This document shows, piece by piece, positions 1-5,480 of a stretch of DNA of 8,191 nucleotides. A program made the position numbers and the translations under genes. Below the pieces are notes generated by a model. The model saw nothing but the letters and a program-made list of their open reading frames with translations. It was not told where the DNA came from and made no database searches. Position 1 is the stretch's first letter. The number at the start of each line of letters is the position of its first letter. Source of the stretch: CBDCWA01 sp046048295 (GTDB lineage Bacteria > Pseudomonadota > Alphaproteobacteria > Rhizobiales > Hyphomicrobiaceae); contig JBJOGJ010000180.1 in assembly GCA_046048295.1 (NCBI GenBank), forward strand, positions 1 to 8,191. The letters run 5' to 3'.

Positions 1-433
1 CGTAGGGAAGCGCAAAGAACGCACAGCGAAACCTGACCCCGTGCTCCACGGCTCTCGGCATCAAGCCTCTGTCATTGAGGACGAAGCGAAACGCAGCCGC
101 AGTCTCGCACCTCTGACCGTTCTCTATGGCCTCGACAAATCGCCGCGCAACATCGAACCATTGCGCCTCGAGCACTGTATCCGCATGAAGGAACAGCAGC
201 CACGGATGGCGCGCCGCGGAAGCTCCGACAGCAAGTTGCCGGCCGCGGCCGGGCTCCGAATTCACGATGTCAGTGCCCAATGCCTCTGCCATTTCCAGGG
301 TGGCATCCGCCGAGCCCCCATCCGACACGATAACCTGCCGGACAACCCCCTCCACCATCGCAGGCAGCAGTGCCGCCAGCGTTTGCGGAAGATGGCGCTC
401 GGCATTGAGGGTTGGAATGACGACGGAAATCAT
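1..433 (-). CDS. Family 2 glycosyltransferase, TIGR04283-like (partial, C-terminus outside window)
   Basis: This is the N-terminal 144 codons of a GT-A fold glycosyltransferase that continues past the left edge. Translating the minus strand from the ATG at 433-431 gives MISVVIPTLNAE at residues 1-12, the usual first beta strand of GT2 enzymes. VIVSDGGSADAT follows at about 34-45 (nucleotide-binding acidic residue D38), then GRGRQL at 62-67 and FLHADT at 81-86, whose HAD occupies the DXD metal/nucleotide-sugar position. The frame ends in FALPY. The GRG-QL and LHADT motifs and this ending match the small GT2 subfamily named TIGR04283 (rSAM/selenodomain-associated transferase), typically about 220-240 aa. 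Donor and acceptor sugars cannot be inferred. No membrane segment is seen in this part. The gene is divergent from the radical SAM gene and shares a 135-bp upstream region containing a LexA-like box. The call is inferred from motifs. Family assignment is confident, function is not. Confidence 0.88.
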   Translation of the reverse strand, partial: MISVVIPTLNAERHLPQTLAALLPAMVEGVVRQVIVSDGGSADATLEMAEALGTDIVNSEPGRGRQLAVGASAARHPWLLFLHADTVLEAQWFDVARRFVEAIENGQRCETAAAFRFVLNDRGLMPRAVEHGVRFRCAFFALPY

Positions 434-485
434 GGCCACTTCATAGTTCCAAATCCAGCACCCGGCCAGTTGCACTCAAGCGCTT

Positions 486-514
486 TTGATGAATGCATAT
501 GTTCTTGTTATGTT
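486..514 (+). promoter_or_regulatory. Predicted sigma70-type promoter of the radical SAM gene
   Basis: A -35-like TTGATG at 486-491 and a -10-like TATGTT at 509-514 are separated by 17 nt, the ideal spacing. A start site would fall near 520, leaving a leader of about 50 nt before the ATG at 569. The -10 element lies inside the GTTC-N7-GTTC repeat, the classic layout of a repressed SOS promoter. This is a prediction from sequence only. Confidence 0.5.
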
Positions 515-515
515 C
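501..515. promoter_or_regulatory. Candidate LexA (SOS) box, GTTC-N7-GTTC
   Basis: The sequence GTTCTTGTTATGTTC is a perfect direct repeat of GTTC with a 7-nt AT-rich spacer. This is the established LexA recognition form in alphaproteobacteria such as Rhizobium, Agrobacterium, Sinorhizobium and Caulobacter, and differs from the CTGT-N8-ACAG palindrome of enterics. It lies between the divergent glycosyltransferase and radical SAM genes, 53 nt before the latter's proposed start, and covers its predicted -10. Repressor bound here would block that promoter, and might also affect the glycosyltransferase, whose ATG is 67 nt away. Sequence match is perfect in the fixed positions; binding is inferred. 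Confidence 0.72.
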
Positions 516-568
516 CAAGAATTGAGCTATCGGTTCGTAGCATCGGCAGCAATCCACGAGATCGCGTC

Positions 569-1672
569 ATGCGCAACGGCTTCGAGCAGATGGCACACCG
601 GGCAAGCATTCCCGAAGCAGTGCGGCGCGGCAGGGGTGCGCGATCCAATCGATCTGGAAGGTTCGAAGCCGAAGTTCGTGAAGCCTTCGATGATGGCTGG
701 ACCACAATTGAAGAACACACCCCCATCTCGACAATAGTGCAGGCCGACAGCGCCCGATCCATCATCACGACCAACGATAGTCCTGATATCAGCTTCGACC
801 AATCTATAAATCCCTACAGGGGATGCGAACATGGCTGCAGCTATTGCTATGCGCGCCCGACCCACGCCTACCTCGGGCACTCTCCCGGCATCGACTTCGA
901 AACGAAGCTCTATTTCAAACCGAACGCCGCCGAATTGCTGCGCAAGGAACTGTCGCATCCTCGTTATCGTGCCAAGACGATCGCCCTCGGAACGAACACC
1001 GATCCCTACCAGCCGATCGAGCGCCAATACCTTTTGACCCGCAAGATCCTCACCATCATGCTCGAGACCAGCCACCCGGTCGGCATCGTCACCAAGTCCG
1101 CGCTCATCCTGCGCGATCTGGATCTGCTGCAGCAGCTGGCTGCAAGCAATCTCGTCAAGGTCGCCCTTTCCATCACCACGCTCGACAATGCCACCAGCCG
1201 CAAGATGGAGCCCCGCGCTTCAGCGCCCCACCGTCGCCTCGTCGCAGTGCAGGCGCTGGCAGCCGCCGGCATTCCCACCCAGGTGATGGTCGCACCAGTC
1301 ATACCTGGCCTCAATGACCATGAAATCGAGCAAATCCTCGAAGCCAGCGCCGCCGCAGGCGCGCAGGCTGCCGGCTACGTCATGCTCCGCCTGCCGCTCG
1401 AATTGAAGGATCTGTTTCGGGAATGGCTCGCAACCGAGTTTCCCGATCGTGCCAAACGGGTCATTGCCCTGCTGCAATCGATGCACGGAGGCATCGACTA
1501 CCGGGCTCAGTTCGGCATCAGGCAACGCGGCAGCGGTCCCTACGCCGACCAGATTGCGCTGCGCTTCCGGCACGCACTACGCCGGCTCGGTCTGAACAGA
1601 AATCACGTTGAACTCGACCATACCAGGTTCACGCCGCCCAGTGCTGCCGGACAGCAACTGTCCCTGCTCTGA
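569..1672 (+). CDS. PA0069-family radical SAM protein (COG1533, SplB-like)
   Basis: This is a radical S-adenosylmethionine enzyme of about 367 aa. The cluster-binding motif is C86-X3-C90-X2-C93 (GCEHGCSYC, codons from 824), embedded in the PA0069-family signature NPYRGCEHGC followed by YARPTHAY. These three cysteines should hold a [4Fe-4S] cluster that cleaves SAM. Other family blocks are ITTNDSPDISFD upstream, GTNTDPYQPIER, VGIVTKSAL, KMEPRA and MVAPVIPGLNDHE. COG1533 includes spore photoproduct lyase and is often labelled 'DNA repair photolyase', but the substrate of the PA0069 branch is unknown. The start is uncertain: ATG 569 has a weak CGAGA seven nt upstream, and ATG 590 would give 360 aa. 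The frame stays open back to 41, but that stretch is antisense to the glycosyltransferase and shows no family similarity. rnhB begins 40 nt downstream, so co-transcription is likely. The promoter carries a LexA-like box. Confidence 0.9.
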   Translation: MRNGFEQMAHRASIPEAVRRGRGARSNRSGRFEAEVREAFDDGWTTIEEHTPISTIVQADSARSIITTNDSPDISFDQSINPYRGCEHGCSYCYARPTHAYLGHSPGIDFETKLYFKPNAAELLRKELSHPRYRAKTIALGTNTDPYQPIERQYLLTRKILTIMLETSHPVGIVTKSALILRDLDLLQQLAASNLVKVALSITTLDNATSRKMEPRASAPHRRLVAVQALAAAGIPTQVMVAPVIPGLNDHEIEQILEASAAAGAQAAGYVMLRLPLELKDLFREWLATEFPDRAKRVIALLQSMHGGIDYRAQFGIRQRGSGPYADQIALRFRHALRRLGLNRNHVELDHTRFTPPSAAGQQLSLL

Positions 1673-1696
1673 CACTCTGGACAACCCGCCGTCACC

Positions 1697-1702
1697 AGGG
1701 AA
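1697..1702 (+). promoter_or_regulatory. Ribosome binding site deciding the rnhB start
   Basis: AGGGAA ends 10 nt before the ATG at 1713. It supports that start over an earlier in-frame start at 1608, which would add 35 residues with no resemblance to RNase HII and overlap the radical SAM gene by 65 nt. Confidence 0.5.
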
Positions 1703-1712
1703 CACTGACGCT

Positions 1713-2357
1713 ATGGCACGGCGCGATTCGCATGGAAAACCGACATTCGAGCTCGAGGCGACCACGCTGCGTCTCGGTGCAGGTCCCGTTGCCGGGGTGG
1801 ACGAAGCTGGCCGTGGTCCCTGGGCTGGGCCGGTCGTCGCCGCTGCTGTAATCCTCGACCCCGACGCCATCCCCGACGGCATTCAGGATTCGAAAACGCT
1901 CGACGAAGACGCCCGCGAACGCGCCTATCGGAAGATTGTCGCCACATCGGTTTTCGCCGTGGCCATTGCCGACCCCGACCGAATAGACCGGGAAAACATC
2001 CTGAACGCCACGCTCTGGGCCATGCGCGAGGCAGTCGGGACACTTCCGGAGGCCGCGCGTCTCGTCCTTGTCGATGGCAATCGCGCGCCGAAACTCGACT
2101 GCGAATGTCGCGCCATCGTCCGCGGCGACTCCCTCTCTCTCTCGATTGCCGCCGCCTCCATCGTCGCCAAAGTGACCCGCGATAGATTGATGACCGAGCT
2201 TGCTGCGTCGTATCCAGGCTACGGCTTCGACCGGCACAAGGGCTACGGCACGCCAGAGCATCGCCGGGCACTTGGAAGACTCGGTCCGTGCGCAATTCAC
2301 CGCCGTTCATTCAAGCCAGTGCAGCTTGCACTCGGCCTCGTAGCCGCGAGCGAGTAG
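1713..2357 (+). CDS. rnhB: Ribonuclease HII
   Basis: RNase HII cleaves the RNA strand of RNA-DNA hybrids and starts ribonucleotide excision repair by nicking 5' of single ribonucleotides in duplex DNA. It is a cytoplasmic, metal-dependent enzyme. The 214-aa product matches the usual length of about 200-215 aa. All four carboxylates of the active site are visible: D30 and E31 in GVDEAGRGPWAGP (residues 28-40), D121 in LVDGN, and D139 in RGDSLSLSIAAASIVAKVTR (137-156). The 18-residue distance between the last two equals that of E. coli D108/D126. The conserved YPGYGFDRHKGYGTPEH block and the basic C-terminal HRRSF also fit. The start is chosen from the Shine-Dalgarno sequence and homology. The gene lies 40 nt after the radical SAM gene on the same strand, so the two probably share a promoter, which would place rnhB under the same LexA-like control. 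A GATTC (GANTC) site lies at 1725-1729 just inside the gene. Confidence 0.95.
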   Translation: MARRDSHGKPTFELEATTLRLGAGPVAGVDEAGRGPWAGPVVAAAVILDPDAIPDGIQDSKTLDEDARERAYRKIVATSVFAVAIADPDRIDRENILNATLWAMREAVGTLPEAARLVLVDGNRAPKLDCECRAIVRGDSLSLSIAAASIVAKVTRDRLMTELAASYPGYGFDRHKGYGTPEHRRALGRLGPCAIHRRSFKPVQLALGLVAASE

Positions 2358-2374
2358 CCCACCGCCCACGGTTG

Positions 2375-2397
2375 CAGATAGAATCTGTTCTTTATTT
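2375..2397 (+). terminator. Possible weak rho-independent terminator after rnhB
   Basis: CAGAT (2375-2379), a 3-nt loop, and ATCTG (2383-2387) form a small perfect hairpin 17 nt after the rnhB stop codon. It is followed by a T-rich run to 2397. The stem is only 5 bp and AT-rich, so it would be unstable. The same bases contain the GANTC site and half of the LexA-like repeat, so the T-richness may have another cause. Confidence 0.25.
2381..2385. promoter_or_regulatory. GANTC methylation site in the ccrM upstream region
   Basis: GAATC is a CcrM target (GANTC). It is the only one in the 169-bp gap before ccrM. In Caulobacter, GANTC sites in the ccrM promoter region help time its expression, so autoregulation is plausible here. 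The site ends 1 nt before the LexA-like repeat, so its methylation state might influence binding there. The site is seen; the role is inferred. Confidence 0.5.
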
Positions 2398-2401
2398 GTT
2401 C
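2387..2401. promoter_or_regulatory. Second candidate LexA box, GTTC-N7-GTTC
   Basis: GTTCTTTATTTGTTC is again a perfect GTTC direct repeat with a 7-nt, wholly A/T spacer. It is 125 nt before the ccrM ATG. A TTGTTC at 2396-2401 could serve as a -35 element with TAACTT at 2419-2424 as a poor -10 (17-nt spacing), so LexA would overlap the promoter. The position just behind rnhB and a weak hairpin leaves open that this is a terminator T-tract that resembles a box by chance. Confidence 0.5.
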
Positions 2402-2436
2402 ACCACGCCCAATTGTGATAACTTGCCTCCTCGCGG

Positions 2437-2452
2437 TTAGGGTTTTGTTAAC
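2437..2452. promoter_or_regulatory. Candidate CtrA binding site upstream of ccrM
   Basis: TTAG at 2437-2440, seven bases, then TTAAC at 2448-2452 match the CtrA full-site consensus TTAA-N7-TTAA(C) with one mismatch in the first half. In Caulobacter, CtrA directly activates ccrM late in the cell cycle, so a site 75 nt before the ccrM start is what this gene would be expected to have. I could not identify a convincing -10 element downstream. Confidence 0.65.
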
Positions 2453-2512
2453 CACACCGCGCCACTTTGCGCCGTCTCCACCTGTCGAGGCGGAGAAGTA
2501 ACCCTGTTCACT

Positions 2513-2518
2513 GAAGAG
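2513..2518 (+). promoter_or_regulatory. Ribosome binding site of ccrM
   Basis: GAAGAG ends 8 nt before the ATG at 2527 and supports this start. A second purine-rich stretch, GGAGAAG near 2492-2498, is too far upstream to serve this codon. Confidence 0.45.
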
Positions 2519-2526
2519 TTGCGTAG

Positions 2527-3657
2527 ATGCGTACCAAGTCCCGCCAGAAATCCGCTGTCCTGAAGGCCAACTGCATCCTGGCTGGAGATTGCCTGACGGA
2601 ACTCTCGAAGCTACCCGACCAATCGATCGATCTCGTCTTCGCGGACCCGCCGTACAACCTGCAGCTGGAGCGCGACCTCCTGCGACCCAACAATACAGTG
2701 GTCGATGGCGTCCATCAGAGCTGGGACAAGTTCCAGAGCTTCGCCGAATACGACGCCTTCACCCACGCATGGCTCTCCGAGTGTCAGCGGTTGCTGAAAC
2801 CCAACGGAGCAATCTGGGTGATCGGTTCCTATCACAACATTTTTCGCATCGGCACGAGCCTTCAGGACATCGGCTTCTGGATCCAGAACGACGTCATCTG
2901 GCGCAAGACCAACCCGATGCCGAACTTCCGCGGCAAGCGCTTCACCAACGCACACGAAACACTGATCTGGGCGGCAAAGAACGCAAAGGCAAAACCGACC
3001 TTCAACTATGAAGCAATGAAGGCATTCAATGACGACCTGCAGATGCGGTCGGACTGGCTGATCCCGATTTGCTCTGGGCCCGAACGGCTGAAGGATGATA
3101 CCGGCCGCAAGGCGCACCCGACGCAGAAGCCGGAGGCGTTGCTCTACCGTGTCATCCTTGCCGCCAGCAATGCCGGCGATGTCGTACTCGATCCCTTTTT
3201 CGGCACCGGCACGACCGGAGCCGTCGCGCGCAAGCTTGGGCGCAAGTGGATCGGCATCGAGCGCGATCCCGACTACGTCGCCGCCGCCGAGGAACGCATT
3301 GCAGCGGTGCAGCCGATGTCCCCCGCCACACTCGATATCGCGAGGAGCAAACGCACAGAGCCACGCGTCCCATTTGGCACGATCATCGAACTCGGCATCC
3401 TCGAGCCTGGCTCGCCCCTCTACGACGTCAGGCGGCGCATCCGTGCCGAAGTGCGTGCCGACGGCACATTGAGCGCCGACGGTGAACGCGGCTCCATCCA
3501 CCGTCTTGGCGCCGCGTTGCAGGGCAAGGCCGCGTGCAACGGCTGGACATTCTGGCACTTCGAAGTCGAGGGCAAACTGAAGCCGATCGACGTCCTGCGC
3601 GAGGAAGCCAAGCGCGCCATGGGCCTCACCACTCCGGTTGCCGTCGCCGCCGAATAG
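2527..3657 (+). CDS. ccrM: CcrM-type cell-cycle adenine-N6 DNA methyltransferase (GANTC)
   Basis: CcrM transfers a methyl group from SAM to the adenine of GANTC. In alphaproteobacteria it acts late in replication, so hemimethylated DNA reports replication-fork passage to promoters. The 376-aa product fits the family (about 350-380 aa). The catalytic motif IV DPPY is at residues 40-43, in LVFADPPYNLQL. The SAM-binding motif I is at 222-231, DPFFGTGTTG. DPPY before FxGxG is the beta-class order, as in M.HinfI. The middle carries the target-recognition stretch, including WRKTNPMPNFRGKRFTNAHE and KAHPTQKPEALL. The C-terminal part, roughly residues 270-365, is the extra DNA-binding domain typical of CcrM and absent from shorter HinfI-like enzymes. 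There is no restriction endonuclease gene nearby, consistent with an orphan regulatory methylase. The upstream gap contains CtrA-like, GANTC and LexA-like sites. Specificity is inferred from family membership. Confidence 0.95.
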   Translation: MRTKSRQKSAVLKANCILAGDCLTELSKLPDQSIDLVFADPPYNLQLERDLLRPNNTVVDGVHQSWDKFQSFAEYDAFTHAWLSECQRLLKPNGAIWVIGSYHNIFRIGTSLQDIGFWIQNDVIWRKTNPMPNFRGKRFTNAHETLIWAAKNAKAKPTFNYEAMKAFNDDLQMRSDWLIPICSGPERLKDDTGRKAHPTQKPEALLYRVILAASNAGDVVLDPFFGTGTTGAVARKLGRKWIGIERDPDYVAAAEERIAAVQPMSPATLDIARSKRTEPRVPFGTIIELGILEPGSPLYDVRRRIRAEVRADGTLSADGERGSIHRLGAALQGKAACNGWTFWHFEVEGKLKPIDVLREEAKRAMGLTTPVAVAAE

Positions 3658-3739
3658 CATCCTGGCGAGGTTGCCTAGCCATACGCCTGGCATTATGCCT
3701 GGGCCTGAGCCTCAAACAGCCGGAGCAACCAGGGCCCGC

Positions 3740-5371
3740 ATGCAGCCTGACGTCATCCGCCAATGGTTGAAAGAAACCTTTGCCGATCTCTGGGCGGAAG
3801 TCCGCTGGTCCTACGCACCGCCCCTGATGGTCTACCTGGCTGCCGGGCTCCAGGGCTTGAGCGCAATCGTCGGCACCTTCTTCGTCAAGGACTACCTCTC
3901 CTTGTCGGCCGCGTTCATCGCAGGTCTCGCATTTTGGGCGGGACTGCCGTGGGCACTCAAGATGCCGATCGGCCACCTCGTCGACCTCATTTGGCGCTGG
4001 AAGGCCCTGCTGGTCTATTTCGGCGCCAGCCTCATCTCGGCCAGTCTGCTCATCATGTACGGGCTGATCGCACACACTGAAGCAATGCGACAGACGATGA
4101 GCGCCGAAGCCTGGTTTGTGCTCGCCACGCTGCTCGCACCGATCGGCTACGTTATCCAAGACGTTGTCGCCGACGCCATGACCGTCGAGGCCGTACCCGT
4201 CGTCGATGCAGAAGGAAACCCGCTTCCCGAGGACAGGATCAAGGCCCAGCACACGACGATGCAGATGTTGGGGCGGTTCGCGATCATATCCGGGCTGGTG
4301 ATCGTGGCACTGCTGAACATCACCATGTTCCAGGGCGTCGCGGCGCTTACGGAAGCGCAGAAGGCCGACATCTACGCAAACATCTACCTGATGGCTCTCG
4401 TGGTCCCGGCGATATCGGCGGCAGGCGTCGTGCTGAACGACTTCCAACTCGCACACCGGCGAAGGACGCTCCTGGCAGCCGGTGTGGACCCCTCGAAAAT
4501 CGATGCGCTGCTCTCCACGCCCCCAGAAGATTCAAAACCCAATTGGTGGATCTTCGGCGGAACAGGAGCTTTCGCCGTGTTCACCATCACAATGGGCCTC
4601 GCGGACATCGCCTTCGCACAAGAGATCATCTTTGTCGGTTCCGCTTCGATAATCATTTTCCTCATGTCGCGACTGCTGAACGAACTAGAGCCGGAAAAAG
4701 CACGCATGCTAGTCGGTACAGCGATCATATTGTTCGTCTTTCGCGCAACGCCCCTGCCGGGTCCCGGCCTCACCTGGTTCGAAATCGACATCCTGCGTTT
4801 CGACCAGCAATTCCTGGCGGTCCTGTCGCTCATCACGGCAGTCCTGGCGCTCGCGGGCATGGTACTGCTCCGCCCTCTGATGGCGAAGAAGTCCATTGCC
4901 TACATCGTCGTAGCCCTGACGATTGCCGCCGGTGTCCTCGCACTTCCAAACATCGGCCTCTACTACGGCGTTCACGAAGTAACGAGTCGCTGGACCGGTG
5001 GCATCGTCGACGCCCGTTTCATCGCCATCATCGACACTGCGATAGAATCGCCGCTCGGCCAGATCGCGATGATCCCGCTTCTCGCGTGGATTGCGCGCAA
5101 CGCCCCCGCCCACCTCAAGGCCACCTTCTTTGCCGTCATGGCCTCTTTCGTGAACCTTGCACTATCGGCAAGCAGCCTCCTCACCAAGCACCTCAACAAT
5201 GCCTTCGTGATAACCCGCGAGGTAAAGGACAACGCAACGGGCACCGTAGCTGTGCCTGCGGACTACGGCTCGCTCGGCATGCTCTTGATCGTCGTGGCAC
5301 TCCTAGCCGTCCTCGCTCCACTGATCGCGGTCTGGCTCGTGCAGCGCTCACGTTTCAACACGACCGAATAG
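3740..5371 (+). CDS. Polytopic MFS transporter, BT1/folate-biopterin-transporter-like
   Basis: This is an inner-membrane protein of about 543 aa with roughly 12 hydrophobic segments, beginning after an amphipathic N-terminus (MQPDVIRQWLKETFADLW). A long hydrophilic loop, FQLAHRRRTLLAAGVDP through PEDSKPN, splits the two halves as in major facilitator proteins. Features recalling the BT1 family are GYVIQDVVADAMTVE in the first half and FRATPLPGPGLTWFEIDILR followed by a glycine-containing helix in the second. In BT1 proteins a similar ATP...F...LGF block precedes a helix. Conservation is distant and the substrate is unknown; folate is not implied. ATG 3740 is preferred because AGGG lies 5 nt upstream and the first helix follows soon after. 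ATG 3695 or TTG 3638 (overlapping ccrM) would add 15 or 34 residues rich in proline and small residues. The gene follows ccrM by 82 nt on the same strand, so read-through is possible. It converges on rarA. Confidence 0.72.
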   Translation: MQPDVIRQWLKETFADLWAEVRWSYAPPLMVYLAAGLQGLSAIVGTFFVKDYLSLSAAFIAGLAFWAGLPWALKMPIGHLVDLIWRWKALLVYFGASLISASLLIMYGLIAHTEAMRQTMSAEAWFVLATLLAPIGYVIQDVVADAMTVEAVPVVDAEGNPLPEDRIKAQHTTMQMLGRFAIISGLVIVALLNITMFQGVAALTEAQKADIYANIYLMALVVPAISAAGVVLNDFQLAHRRRTLLAAGVDPSKIDALLSTPPEDSKPNWWIFGGTGAFAVFTITMGLADIAFAQEIIFVGSASIIIFLMSRLLNELEPEKARMLVGTAIILFVFRATPLPGPGLTWFEIDILRFDQQFLAVLSLITAVLALAGMVLLRPLMAKKSIAYIVVALTIAAGVLALPNIGLYYGVHEVTSRWTGGIVDARFIAIIDTAIESPLGQIAMIPLLAWIARNAPAHLKATFFAVMASFVNLALSASSLLTKHLNNAFVITREVKDNATGTVAVPADYGSLGMLLIVVALLAVLAPLIAVWLVQRSRFNTTE

Positions 5372-5480
5372 AGCAGTTCCGCTTCAGGCAGAATGCATCC
5401 GCCCCGCGCCCGCCGTCGAAATTCCGAACTGTCCCGCAAGCGATTTGAGACCGCCCCTTGCCGCCAAGATTTGTCCCGGG
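5372..5480. other. Convergent intergenic gap, transporter/rarA
   Basis: These 109 bp separate the transporter stop from the rarA stop on the opposite strand, so a bidirectional terminator would be expected. I see no stable hairpin followed by a T-tract on either strand and no small open frame with a ribosome binding site. Termination here may be rho-dependent. Confidence 0.4.

Noticed and set aside
41..568. N-terminal extension of the radical SAM protein
   Set aside because: The stretch is antisense to the glycosyltransferase and its upstream region, has no family similarity, and the protein has a normal length from 569 or 590.
1608..1712. Earlier rnhB start overlapping the radical SAM gene
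   Set aside because: The extra 35 residues do not resemble RNase HII; ATG 1713 has a Shine-Dalgarno sequence and gives the usual family length.
2611..3693. 360-codon open frame on the minus strand across ccrM
   Set aside because: It is a shadow of GC-rich coding sequence. Its translation shows no recognisable domain, while the plus-strand frame is a complete CcrM.
3658..3739. Terminator between ccrM and the transporter
   Set aside because: Only short imperfect complementarity (TGCC/GGCA) is seen and no T-tract follows.
3626..4456. 276-codon minus-strand open frame over the transporter
   Set aside because: Its composition (histidine-, cysteine- and aspartate-rich, no motif) is typical of an antisense shadow of a membrane-protein gene.
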